Positions 1 to 6,894 of a stretch of DNA of 10,581 nt are shown here, piece by piece (the stretch's first letter is position 1; each line of letters starts with the position of its first letter). The translations under genes were made by a program, and so were the position numbers. Under the pieces are notes generated by a model. That model was not told where the DNA came from, searched no databases, and saw only the letters and a list, made by a program, of their open reading frames with translations. The stretch is from Bacteroidota bacterium (lineage in GTDB: Bacteria > Bacteroidota > Bacteroidia > Chitinophagales > LD1): assembly GCA_018267355.1 (NCBI GenBank), contig JAFDYP010000521.1, positions 1 to 10,581 on the forward strand, given 5' to 3'.

Positions 1-249
1 AGTAGCTTTGTCGATACCGACTTTATACAGTGTTTCCGCGGCAGCGGTATTTCCAGCCTCCTCTTCCAGTTTGCCATATTGGTAGTAGGTAGCCACATAG
101 TCGGGATGGTCAGTGACCAATCGTTCGAAATAACGCCTGCTTTCGGCCATATTTCCCTGAGAAACATACTCCATGGCGAGGGCATATTTCAGGAAGGGGT
201 CTGTGGGCGTAGCCCGCTCCAGTGCTAGTAGTGTAGCTAGTCTGTCCAT
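1..249 (-). CDS. TPR-repeat protein, N-terminal part (gene runs off the left edge)
   Basis: An uninterrupted reverse-strand frame of 83 codons starts at the ATG at 249 and is still open at base 1, so the C-terminus is missing. The protein begins MDRLATLLALERATPTDPF and has no signal peptide, so it is probably cytoplasmic. It shows the helical-pair pattern of tetratricopeptide repeats: an A-helix around LKYALAMEY, a B-helix around AESRRYFERLV, the D-x-P-x-Y turn (DHPDY), then a second repeat YYQYGKLEEEAGNTAAAETL. Small TPR proteins of this kind usually act as protein-binding scaffolds; no specific partner can be read here. It is divergent from etfB and has its own promoter-like sequence upstream, giving an expected leader of about 50 nt. 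TPR assignment is fairly sure; the role is unknown. Confidence 0.75.
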   Translation of the reverse strand, partial: MDRLATLLALERATPTDPFLKYALAMEYVSQGNMAESRRYFERLVTDHPDYVATYYQYGKLEEEAGNTAAAETLYKVGIDKAT

Positions 250-283
250 GTAGTTTTTGCCGACCTTGGTTTGATAAACATTT

Positions 284-305
284 TTACCAAACGATTGTTT
301 GGTAA
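284..305. promoter_or_regulatory. Perfect 9-4-9 palindrome, operator-like
   Basis: The arms TTACCAAAC (284-292) and GTTTGGTAA (297-305) are perfect reverse complements around a GATT spacer. The site covers the -33 TTTG of the rightward etfB promoter and the expected start point of the leftward promoter. Its length and symmetry fit a dimeric repressor such as those of the TetR family, but no regulator gene lies in the window. As RNA of the leftward transcript it could also form a small hairpin. Confidence 0.5.
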
Positions 306-328
306 TGCAAACTTATTAGATAGATTTG
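298..328 (+). promoter_or_regulatory. Promoter of the etfB-etfA operon
   Basis: TTTG at 298-301, a 19-nt spacer and TAGATTTG at 321-328 match the Bacteroidota consensus TTTG-N19-TAnnTTTG exactly. Transcription should start near 335, giving a leader of about 20 nt. The leader just before the ATG is A/T-rich without a Shine-Dalgarno sequence, as is usual in this phylum. Confidence 0.65.
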
Positions 329-337
329 ACCCCGCAA
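308..337 (-). promoter_or_regulatory. Promoter for the leftward TPR gene
   Basis: Read on the reverse strand there is a TTG at 337-335, a 19-nt spacer, then TAAGTTTG at 315-308. This matches the Bacteroidota sigma-70-type layout (TTG or TTTG, about 19 nt, TAnnTTTG). Transcription would start near 300-302, inside or at the edge of the palindrome 284-305. Assignment is by consensus match only. Confidence 0.5.
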
Positions 338-354
338 TTTAAAATTTAACAGCA

Positions 355-1095
355 ATGAAAATATTAGTACCGATCAGCAAGGTGCCGGATACTACATCCA
401 AGATCGCCTTCACTGACAATAACACGAAATTTGCCACTGACAATGTACAGTTCATCATGAACCCTACTGACGAGTGGTATGCCCTGACCCGCGCTATAGA
501 GCTGAAGGAAAAGCTCGGCGGCGAGGTAGTGGCTATCAATGTAGGCCTGGCAGACAATGAGCAGATCATCCGCAAGGCGCTCGCTATCGGCGCTGATACT
601 GCTGTGCGCGTAGACCTGGACCCTACTGATGCCTATCAGGTAGCAGTAGAGATCGCCGCTCATGCCAAGAGTGGTGGCTACGACCTGATCATCACCGGCA
701 AAGAGACGATCGACTACAATAGTTTTGAGGTAGGTGGTATGATAGCCGAGTCTCTGGAGTGGAACGCTGTAGCCCTCGTATCCAAGCTGGAGGTAGAAGG
801 CGGCAAGGCCCTCGCTACACGCGATATAGAAGGCGGTACTGAGACCCTCGAGATCTCCCTCCCTGCAGTGATCTGCGCTACCAAGGACCTGGCCGCAGCA
901 CGCATACCAAACATGAAAGGCATCATGGCTGCCCGTACCAAGCCGCTGACTGTAGTAGCTGCTACCACCTCAGACAAACTGACGACCATAGCCAGCTACA
1001 CACTGCCAGACAAGGCCAAGCAGATCAAGATGATCAGCCCGGACAATGTAGGCGAGCTGGTAAGATTGCTCCACGAAGAAGCGAAGGTGATCTAA
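355..1095 (+). CDS. etfB: Electron transfer flavoprotein, beta subunit
   Basis: This is the small subunit of the soluble heterodimeric ETF, which takes electrons from acyl-CoA and related dehydrogenases and passes them to the quinone pool through ETF-quinone oxidoreductase. The 246 residues are close to the usual family length. Visible motifs are KVPD (9-12), the MNPTDEWYALTRA region (35-47), the GAD turn (79-81), and TGKETIDYNSFEVGGMIAES (114-133), the counterpart of the family TGxQ-x-D-x-GQVG segment. ETLEISLPAVICATKDL (163-179) follows, then the IPNMKGIMAARTKPL loop (184-198) at the place of the dehydrogenase recognition loop. In this family the beta subunit binds AMP. The ATG at 355 starts directly at the conserved MKILVPISKV. 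It is followed by etfA in the same direction after a 120-bp gap, and transcription should come from the promoter at 298-328. Confidence 0.95.
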   Translation: MKILVPISKVPDTTSKIAFTDNNTKFATDNVQFIMNPTDEWYALTRAIELKEKLGGEVVAINVGLADNEQIIRKALAIGADTAVRVDLDPTDAYQVAVEIAAHAKSGGYDLIITGKETIDYNSFEVGGMIAESLEWNAVALVSKLEVEGGKALATRDIEGGTETLEISLPAVICATKDLAAARIPNMKGIMAARTKPLTVVAATTSDKLTTIASYTLPDKAKQIKMISPDNVGELVRLLHEEAKVI

Positions 1096-1098
1096 ACA

Positions 1099-1177
1099 AG
1101 ACTATAGACATTAGACTCTAGACCGAGGCAAATACAAAATGCATTATCTATCGTCTAACGTCTAATATCTAACGTCT
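1099..1177. repeat. Imperfect inverted repeat made of 7-bp units between etfB and etfA
   Basis: The left arm at 1099-1123 contains AGAC four times at exact 7-bp spacing (AGAC-TAT, AGAC-ATT, AGAC-TCT, AGAC). The right arm at 1153-1177 contains the mirrored series GTCT-AAC, GTCT-AAT, ATCT-AAC, GTCT, and a further unit, ATCTATC, lies just before it at 1146-1152. The two 25-nt arms match at 20 positions as reverse complements, with a 29-nt loop. In the operon mRNA this would form a long stem between the two cistrons. There is no T-run after it, so it is not a standard terminator. It could influence mRNA stability or be an inserted repeat; this is inference. Confidence 0.7.
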
Positions 1178-1215
1178 CTGAAATCATAAATCAACAATCA
1201 AAAATTAAGAATACC

Positions 1216-2196
1216 ATGTCAGTATTATCAATCATAGAAGTATCTGAAGGCAAAATAAAGAAGACCTCGTATGAGGCGGCGTACTACGGCTCTAAGGTGG
1301 CTGAGACGCTCGGCACGGAGGCTGCCGCTGTAGTGCTCGGCACCGCTACCGCGGAGGAGCTGGCCAACCTGGGCAACTACGGTATCAAGAAAGTACTCCA
1401 CGCCAATGACGCACGTTTTGACGTGTTTGACAGCAAGGCGCACACTAAGGCTGTAGCTGAGGCTGTAGAGAAGGCCGGTGCCAATGTAGTAGTATCATCA
1501 TTCAGCCCAAATGGCAAACTGCTCGCTCCGCGCCTCTCTGTGAGGCTGAAGGCCGGCTATGTGCCTGGAGCTAATGCCCTACCTACCTTTGAGGGTACGA
1601 CACTACACGCCACAAAGGGTGTATACTCCGGCAAGGCTAAGGCTACCTATGCTGTGGCTACAGAGAAGAAAGTGATCGCAGTAAGCCCGAACTCACTGTC
1701 TCCTGTCAAGAGCGCTGGCACTGCTGCTGTAGAGGCTTTCTCGTCATCAGTATCTGACGCTGACTTCACTACTACTGTCAAGTCTGTAGACAAGGCTGTA
1801 GGCGAAATATCTCTGCCAGAAGCCGACCTCGTGGTATCTGCTGGCCGTGGCCTGAAGGGCCCTGAGAACTGGGGCATGATCGAGTCTCTGGCACATGAGC
1901 TGGGTGCAGCTACTGCCTGTTCCCGTCCGGTATCTGACGTAGACTGGCGTCCTCACCACGAGCACGTAGGCCAGACAGGTATCACCGTGAAGCCTAACCT
2001 CTACATCGCTATCGGTATCTCCGGCGCTATCCAGCACCTGGCAGGTGTCAACCAGTCTAAGGTGATCGTCGTGATCAATAACGACCCAGAGGCGCCATTC
2101 TTCAAGGCTGCTGACTACGGTATCGTAGGTGATGCCTTCCAGGTAGTACCAAAGCTGATCGAAGAGGTGAAGAAGTTTAAGGCTGCTGCACATTAA
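1216..2196 (+). CDS. etfA: Electron transfer flavoprotein, alpha subunit
   Basis: This is the FAD-binding subunit of ETF and partner of the etfB product. The 326 residues fit the family. The N-terminal alpha/beta domain spans about 1-190. The C-terminal FAD domain is very well conserved: SAGRGLKGPENW (208-219), SRPVSDVDW (236-244), VGQTGITVKP (251-260), LYIAIGISGAIQH (262-274), AGVNQSKVIVVINND (276-290) and ADYGIVGD (299-306). These correspond to the SRxxVD, QVGQTG, GISGAIQH and ADYGIVGD signatures that hold the flavin. No signal peptide is present, so it is cytoplasmic. No promoter is evident in the gap before it, so it is most likely cotranscribed with etfB, and a terminator follows. Neither the dehydrogenase partners nor ETF-quinone oxidoreductase are in the window, so the substrate is not shown here. 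Confidence 0.96.
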   Translation: MSVLSIIEVSEGKIKKTSYEAAYYGSKVAETLGTEAAAVVLGTATAEELANLGNYGIKKVLHANDARFDVFDSKAHTKAVAEAVEKAGANVVVSSFSPNGKLLAPRLSVRLKAGYVPGANALPTFEGTTLHATKGVYSGKAKATYAVATEKKVIAVSPNSLSPVKSAGTAAVEAFSSSVSDADFTTTVKSVDKAVGEISLPEADLVVSAGRGLKGPENWGMIESLAHELGAATACSRPVSDVDWRPHHEHVGQTGITVKPNLYIAIGISGAIQHLAGVNQSKVIVVINNDPEAPFFKAADYGIVGDAFQVVPKLIEEVKKFKAAAH

Positions 2197-2247
2197 TTTT
2201 CTGTTGTCGGGTGGCAGGTGACTGTTGGCAGGCAATAAAAGATATAG

Positions 2248-2278
2248 AAGCCCGTTTCATTGCGAGACGGGCTTTTTT
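2248..2278 (+). terminator. Intrinsic terminator of the etfBA operon
   Basis: The stem AAGCCCGTTTC (2248-2258) pairs with GAGACGGGCTT (2264-2274) over 11 positions with a single G-T wobble, around the 5-nt loop ATTGC. A run of six T ends at 2278. It lies 52 bp after the etfA stop. No matching T-run exists on the other strand, so it works rightward only. Confidence 0.88.
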
Positions 2279-2327
2279 ATTGTATCAAGCCGCAGTCTAC
2301 GCCTTTGATTTCACTCAAGCACCATGT

Positions 2328-3011
2328 ATGAAAACAACAACCCCTCTCCTCCTTTCGCTTCTGGCCATAACCATGGGGGTGGCCATATGCTCCTGCCGCA
2401 AAGTACCCGTCTGCACTGTGACAGGTCTGACAGTAGTCAGTGATACTGCCATCGCGCCTCACCTGAGGTGGACCGGTGGTACCGCCCCATATATCGTAGA
2501 GTACAGGCCCCTGGGCACGCAGTGGTGGGATAGCGCCATCTGTCGCACTGACACTGTAGAGCTGCTGTGGCTGGCCGGTCACACAGACTATGAGTGGCAG
2601 GTGAAAGCTGCATGCGCCGACCACTTTTCTACCCGTGACACTTTCCGTACGAGTGGCTGCCAGCCCAGCTATGAGGGTCCCTACTGTCGGACTCCTATCC
2701 GGGCCAAATACCTGGGTAGCTATGTAGGTGACTACTCATGCCCCGGCAGCCCTGCGCTCACGACTACCGTGATGGTAGGCTCATCTGCTGCGGATATACT
2801 AGGCCTTATCATCTCGGACGGTAGCACCACCTATACCGGTACGCTGAGTGACTCCACTATTACATTCACGGGGCAGTCGCAGAATGGTGGTACGGTGCAG
2901 GGCACAGGCCTCTTTACGACCAATGGCAGCGGCTATACACTCAACCTTGCCATCGTCACTTCGATCAACAGCATCACCAGTACCTGTACATATACCGGGT
3001 CAAAACAATAG
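2328..3011 (+). CDS. Lipoprotein with fibronectin-III-like domain, function unknown
   Basis: The product is a 227-residue predicted lipoprotein. The open frame extends back to 2211, but that part runs through the terminator of the previous operon. The ATG at 2328 instead gives a proper signal: MKTTT, a hydrophobic stretch to about residue 20, then ICSC-RK with the likely lipidated cysteine at 23. The -1 Ser before Cys is typical of Bacteroidota lipoproteins. Residues about 27-106 resemble one fibronectin type III domain (LRWTGGTAPYIVEYRPLG, then HTDYEWQVKAAC). A short Cys motif, CQPSYEGPYCRTPIRAKYLG, follows like an EGF-type bridge. The final 90 residues are Ser/Thr/Gly-rich with alternating beta-strand pattern and end in CTYTGSKQ. 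It appears to be transcribed alone between two terminators; I see no clear consensus promoter. The target or ligand is unknown, and localisation in the cell envelope is inferred. Confidence 0.75.
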   Translation: MKTTTPLLLSLLAITMGVAICSCRKVPVCTVTGLTVVSDTAIAPHLRWTGGTAPYIVEYRPLGTQWWDSAICRTDTVELLWLAGHTDYEWQVKAACADHFSTRDTFRTSGCQPSYEGPYCRTPIRAKYLGSYVGDYSCPGSPALTTTVMVGSSAADILGLIISDGSTTYTGTLSDSTITFTGQSQNGGTVQGTGLFTTNGSGYTLNLAIVTSINSITSTCTYTGSKQ

Positions 3012-3040
3012 TGTAATAGTTTGCAGTAAAAAAAGATCCC

Positions 3041-3071
3041 GCCCGTTTCTTAAATGAAGCGGGCTTTTTTT
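3041..3071 (+). terminator. Intrinsic terminator after the lipoprotein gene
   Basis: GCCCGTTTC (3041-3049) pairs with GAAGCGGGC (3056-3064) over nine positions with one T-G wobble, around a 6-nt TTAAAT loop. Seven T follow at 3065-3071. It lies 29 bp after the stop codon of the lipoprotein gene. An A-run at 3028-3034 before the stem would give a T-run on the opposite strand, so weak two-way action is possible. Confidence 0.85.
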
Positions 3072-3154
3072 GTTTTAGTATTTCTATGTCATTCAAAAAC
3101 TGCATTCACTATTACCGCTTCGCTGAAAGAAAAAATATGGTCGCTTGGTACAGC

Positions 3155-3183
3155 TTTGTTACCATATTTATTCTCTACTTTCA
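3155..3183 (+). promoter_or_regulatory. Possible panB promoter (weak match)
   Basis: TTTG at 3155-3158 and TACTTTCA at 3176-3183 resemble the -33 and -7 boxes, but the spacer is only 17 nt and the last two bases of the -7 box differ from TAnnTTTG. The position fits a short leader before the ATG at 3209. This is a tentative call. Confidence 0.3.
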
Positions 3184-3208
3184 TGGTTCATTTCAACCAT
3201 TCACTACC

Positions 3209-4024
3209 ATGTCTGTACAAAAAGAGATCAAGCGCGTCACTACCCACACCCTGCACGAGTTTAAAGCCAAAGGCACCAAGATAGCCATGCTCACGTCTTA
3301 TGACTTCTCTATGGCGGGTATCGTAGACCAGGCAGGTATAGACGTGATACTGGTAGGCGACTCTGCATCGAATGTGATGGCAGGACATGAGACCACGCTG
3401 CCCATCACGCTGGACCAGATGATCTATCATGCCTCGTCTGTGGTACGTGCTGTGCAGCGCGCACTGGTGGTGGTAGACCTGCCCTTTGGCTCCTATCAGG
3501 GCAATAGCCGGCTGGCACTGGAGTCGTCCATCCGCATCATGAAGGAGTCCGGCGCACATGCGGTCAAACTGGAGGGTGGCAGCGAGATACGCGAGTCTGT
3601 AGAGCGTATCCTTACGGCAGGTATCCCGGTGATGGGTCACCTGGGCCTGACACCACAGTCTATCTATAAGTTTGGCACCTACAATGTGCGTGCAAAGGAA
3701 GAAGCCGAGGCGCAAAAGCTGAAAGAAGATGCCCTACTGCTGGAGAAGATAGGCTGCTTTGCCATCGTGCTGGAGAAGATCCCGGCGCAACTAGCCAAAA
3801 CCGTCTCTACCAGCCTGCAAATACCGACCATAGGCATAGGCGCCGGCCCTGAGACAGATGGGCAGGTGCTAGTACTGCATGATATGCTCGGGATCAATAA
3901 GGAGTTTCGCCCGCGCTTTGTACGCCGCTATGCAGAGCTGGCCGATGTGATGCACAATGCCGTATCATCATACATAGCGGATGTCAAAAGCAGGGATTTC
4001 CCTAACTCGGGAGAGATGTATTAA
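3209..4024 (+). CDS. panB: 3-methyl-2-oxobutanoate hydroxymethyltransferase
   Basis: PanB transfers a hydroxymethyl group from 5,10-methylenetetrahydrofolate to 2-oxoisovalerate to make ketopantoate, the first committed step of pantothenate and CoA synthesis. It is a cytoplasmic Mg-dependent TIM-barrel enzyme. The open frame continues upstream to 3086. Starting at the ATG at 3209 gives 271 residues, the usual length, and removes a hydrophobic extension with no family counterpart. Visible motifs are [23 protein letters not shown] (28-50, described by its key residues), D51 and D90 as metal ligands, GHETTLPIT (59-67), K120 in [15 protein letters not shown] (143-151), E189 in LEKIP as the likely catalytic glutamate, and [18 protein letters not shown] (208-225). 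The C-terminal DFPNSGEMY resembles other Bacteroidota PanB ends. No panC or panD is adjacent, so the pathway is dispersed. The flanking genes have unrelated roles. Confidence 0.96.
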   Translation: MSVQKEIKRVTTHTLHEFKAKGTKIAMLTSYDFSMAGIVDQAGIDVILVGDSASNVMAGHETTLPITLDQMIYHASSVVRAVQRALVVVDLPFGSYQGNSRLALESSIRIMKESGAHAVKLEGGSEIRESVERILTAGIPVMGHLGLTPQSIYKFGTYNVRAKEEAEAQKLKEDALLLEKIGCFAIVLEKIPAQLAKTVSTSLQIPTIGIGAGPETDGQVLVLHDMLGINKEFRPRFVRRYAELADVMHNAVSSYIADVKSRDFPNSGEMY

Positions 4025-4092
4025 GCCCCATTCTGAGGCAAATAGCACAAGGCGTACTGTCAATATCCATAAGGCTTTGCGGGGATAACTAA

Positions 4093-4124
4093 TTTGGGCA
4101 ATGCAGGTGTAAATCCTATTTTTG
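4093..4124 (+). promoter_or_regulatory. Promoter of the T9SS cargo operon
   Basis: TTTG at 4093-4096, a 20-nt spacer and TATTTTTG at 4117-4124 match the Bacteroidota consensus. Transcription should begin near 4131, leaving a leader of only about 12 nt before the ATG at 4143. This also argues against the in-frame TTG at 4122, which lies inside the -7 box. Confidence 0.65.
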
Positions 4125-4142
4125 GCAGTAATAATACTGCTC

Positions 4143-6860
4143 ATGAAACTACGCAACCCGGCCCTAAAAGGCTTGTTTCTCCGAAGGTTACTTTTACTCT
4201 CCATTATATTCACCGCTGTCAGTGCTGCCCAGGCCCAGTGCCCGATACCCTTTACCCAGGCAGATAATGTCAATACCTATCGCAACGTGGCCGTCTCTAC
4301 AGTGGTCACAGCCAATGACCGTACGTCTTTCAGCAATACGACTCCTCTGGCACCAGCCTCCCTCAGTGTCACGGCAGCACCTACGCACGGCACCACGTCA
4401 GTGCTCAATGACTCTACTATCCTCTACACGCCTGCTGCCGGCTATACCGGTATAGATTTCTACACATACAATGTCTGCAACGCCTGCGGCAACTGTGCCC
4501 AGGGCAATGTGACCATCAATATCAGCGTCTACTGTCCTGCTCCTATAGCTGTAAACGACAACTATACCGTCTATAATGACCGCGTCAACACCCTGCCTGT
4601 CACTGCCAATGACACTAATACATCGGGTGGCCCCCTGACTACCAATATAGTGCGCCAGGCTGCACACGGCACTGCCTCTGGCTCCGGCAGCTATGTAGTG
4701 TACCAGGGCAATGGCACCTATGTGGGCGCAGATACTGTGGGCTACCTCGTGTGTGACACCTGCCCGTCTGCCGCCTGTGATACAGGCTATATCTACCTCA
4801 CACTGGTGGCCTGTGCCCATGTGGTGGCCAATACTGACCGCGATACGCTGATACAGGGAGCTACTGCATCAGTAGACCTCACTGCCAATGACCAGAATAC
4901 TACCGGCTATGGTGTCGCTACAGTCATGCTGATCAATGGCTCACACCTCGGCGCGACCGTGACACTCAGCGGCCATACACTGAGCTATCATGCATCCAAC
5001 AACTTGACGGGCCTGGACTCTATCCGTTACCGTGTTTGTACGGATTGCGGCTGTGACAGTGCGTGGGCCATTTTCAAAGTAAATGCGGCGCCATGCACGC
5101 GCCCTACAGCCTATGTGGATAATGAGTATGCGGGCTACTCTATCACCTGCTCGAGCAGCTATGATGTACTGGCCAATGACAACCTGCCTCCGGGCGGTGG
5201 CAACGTGACCGTGACCATCGCGACGCAGCCGGGCTTTGGTACTGCTACGGTGGTCAATAACCGTATAGTATACACCTGCACGGACTCCACGCGTATCAAT
5301 CAGGTAGACCTCATACGCTACTCCGTCTGCAATGCCTGCCTCTGCGATACGGGTACTGTAGCTGTGCACATCAGCAGCTATAGCTGCAATGGCCGCAATC
5401 CGGTGATCAATCCTGACTCCGGTACGGTATGCCGCAACTATCCCGTAACGGTCAATGTGGTAGCCAATGATGTAGATCCCGAAGGAACCGGCATCCGCCT
5501 CGATACTATTGTGGGCCAGGCACAGCACGGCATAGCACGCAAGGTGAGCAATACAAGCATCTCTTATACGCCTGCGGCAAATTACACAGGGCCGGACTTC
5601 TTCGTATACCGCGCCTGTGACCAGGGTACGCCGAGTCTTTGCAACATAGCCCGGGTAGATATCGTGGTAAATGACTGCAACAGCGCACCGGTGATACTCA
5701 ACTCTGCCGGCGCCCCTACCGATACTGTACAGCTGACGCTGTATGAAGATTCGTTTGCGACGTATTGCTTCCACTACACGCAGTCAGATAGCCCGTATGT
5801 GTATATTGCGCATATAGGGCCGTCTATAGACACGATCAGGCCGACGGCTGGCTCTACTAGCCTGGGTACGTCACCTTGCATCTACATCGCTCCTCCTTAT
5901 CAGTTCCGCTTTGGTGAACAGGTGCAGGTAGTGATCTGCAATGCCTACCCGGTATGCGATACGGTGAACCTGATCATCAACGTAGTAAAGATAAACCACC
6001 GCCCTCACGCCAATCCTGACTCGGCGGGCTATACCGGTACTGCATGCCTCCCGATCAATGTACTGCGCAATGACCTGGATGACGATATAGGCGATCATAT
6101 GACCATCACTGCTTTTGATACAGTGACTGCCCATGGAGGCCATGTGACACTATCCGGTGACAGTTCGCTCTGCTACCAGCCATCGCCTACCTATGCAGGG
6201 CTGGACACCTTCCACTATACTATCTGCGACAGTAGCAATACCTGCGCCACTACCTACGTGATCGTCAGTGTACCGCCTGTGGTGCGTCCTGACCACGCGT
6301 CTACCATACAAGACATGCCTGTGCATATCGACGTGCGGGCCAATGACACCCATCTACCCGGTCAATACCTGTCTCTGTGCAGTCAGCCGGCGCATGGACA
6401 GGCTGCGCTGGATAGCACCGGCCTGATCACCTATACGCCTGACAAGGACTTCCCCTCCAGCCCGCTGGACAAAGACACCGTACCGGGCATCGATTCTTTC
6501 TGCTATACGCTGTGCAGTGTGATAGGGGGCGATACGATGTGTGCCAATGCAGAGGTGACGATCGTGGTAGAGGCCAAAGGCAAATTCTTTATCCCACAGG
6601 GCATCTCTCCTAATGGCGATGGCGTGAATGACAAGTTTGTGATACCAGCCTCAGAGGAGCTGCCTAAATCGCAACTGCTGGTCTTCAACCGCTATGGTGA
6701 TGAGGTCTGGCGCAATGAGACAGATGGCTATCAAAATGACTTTGATGGGACATGGAAGAAGAACGGACAGCCGCTGCCTGACATGACCTACTGGTATGTA
6801 TTTAAGTATAATGACGGCGTGCATCAGGACCGTATGGGCTACATCGTCATAGAGCGCTAA
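4143..6860 (+). CDS. Secreted multi-repeat protein with T9SS type-B sorting domain
   Basis: This 905-residue protein is predicted to be exported by the Sec system and then the type IX secretion system. Residues 1-32 form a signal peptide (basic LFLRR, hydrophobic LLLLSIIFTAV, cleavage near AAQAQ). Residues about 33-810 hold roughly eight Ig/cadherin-like beta-sandwich repeats of 90-100 residues, of the kind classed as bacterial Ig-like (Big_9/VCBS type). The unit pattern is an early A-N-D (near 57, 155, 248, 344, 441, 642, 733), then a PAHGTA-like turn, YTPAAxYTGxDxFxY, and a Cys-rich strand such as VCNACGNC. The repeat at about 512-615 is divergent and lacks the A-N-D. Residues 814-905 are the gliding-motility-associated/type-B CTD: FIPQGISPNGDGVNDKFVI, LLVFNRYGDEVW, FDGTW and a final GYIVIER. 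A surface adhesin or structural role is likely but inferred. The ATG at 4143 is chosen because it opens the signal peptide. The PorP/SprF-like gene begins 34 bp downstream. Confidence 0.88.
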   Translation: MKLRNPALKGLFLRRLLLLSIIFTAVSAAQAQCPIPFTQADNVNTYRNVAVSTVVTANDRTSFSNTTPLAPASLSVTAAPTHGTTSVLNDSTILYTPAAGYTGIDFYTYNVCNACGNCAQGNVTINISVYCPAPIAVNDNYTVYNDRVNTLPVTANDTNTSGGPLTTNIVRQAAHGTASGSGSYVVYQGNGTYVGADTVGYLVCDTCPSAACDTGYIYLTLVACAHVVANTDRDTLIQGATASVDLTANDQNTTGYGVATVMLINGSHLGATVTLSGHTLSYHASNNLTGLDSIRYRVCTDCGCDSAWAIFKVNAAPCTRPTAYVDNEYAGYSITCSSSYDVLANDNLPPGGGNVTVTIATQPGFGTATVVNNRIVYTCTDSTRINQVDLIRYSVCNACLCDTGTVAVHISSYSCNGRNPVINPDSGTVCRNYPVTVNVVANDVDPEGTGIRLDTIVGQAQHGIARKVSNTSISYTPAANYTGPDFFVYRACDQGTPSLCNIARVDIVVNDCNSAPVILNSAGAPTDTVQLTLYEDSFATYCFHYTQSDSPYVYIAHIGPSIDTIRPTAGSTSLGTSPCIYIAPPYQFRFGEQVQVVICNAYPVCDTVNLIINVVKINHRPHANPDSAGYTGTACLPINVLRNDLDDDIGDHMTITAFDTVTAHGGHVTLSGDSSLCYQPSPTYAGLDTFHYTICDSSNTCATTYVIVSVPPVVRPDHASTIQDMPVHIDVRANDTHLPGQYLSLCSQPAHGQAALDSTGLITYTPDKDFPSSPLDKDTVPGIDSFCYTLCSVIGGDTMCANAEVTIVVEAKGKFFIPQGISPNGDGVNDKFVIPASEELPKSQLLVFNRYGDEVWRNETDGYQNDFDGTWKKNGQPLPDMTYWYVFKYNDGVHQDRMGYIVIER

Positions 6861-6894
6861 ACCACCTTTACCCAAACTCAACCGCATATATCGC

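Noticed and set aside
2258..2266. CATTGCGAG in the etfA terminator, shared with the 140-bp repeat at 10070-10078
   Set aside because: Only 9 bases match, and the terminator stem is otherwise unrelated, so a common origin cannot be supported.
3086..3208. N-terminal hydrophobic extension of PanB (possible membrane anchor)
   Set aside because: PanB is a soluble enzyme whose family start matches the ATG at 3209. The extension has promoter-like AT-rich sequence and follows directly on a terminator.
2848..3284. Forward frames at 2848-3057 and 3054-3284
   Set aside because: The first overlaps the lipoprotein gene in another frame and crosses the terminator; the second spans the terminator and the panB start. 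Neither has a recognisable protein pattern.
4025..4092. Possible terminator after panB
   Set aside because: AGCCCC and GGGG words are present but are too far apart and give no compact stem followed by a T-run.
4941..5774. Long reverse-strand open frame of 277 codons within the T9SS cargo gene
   Set aside because: It lies wholly opposite a convincing coding frame with clear repeats. Its product is rich in Arg, Ile, Val and Ala with no recognisable domain, as expected from antisense of this codon use. Similar reverse frames at 1747-2235, 3188-3715, 4398-4820, 8281-9006 and 9376-10014 are rejected for the same reason.
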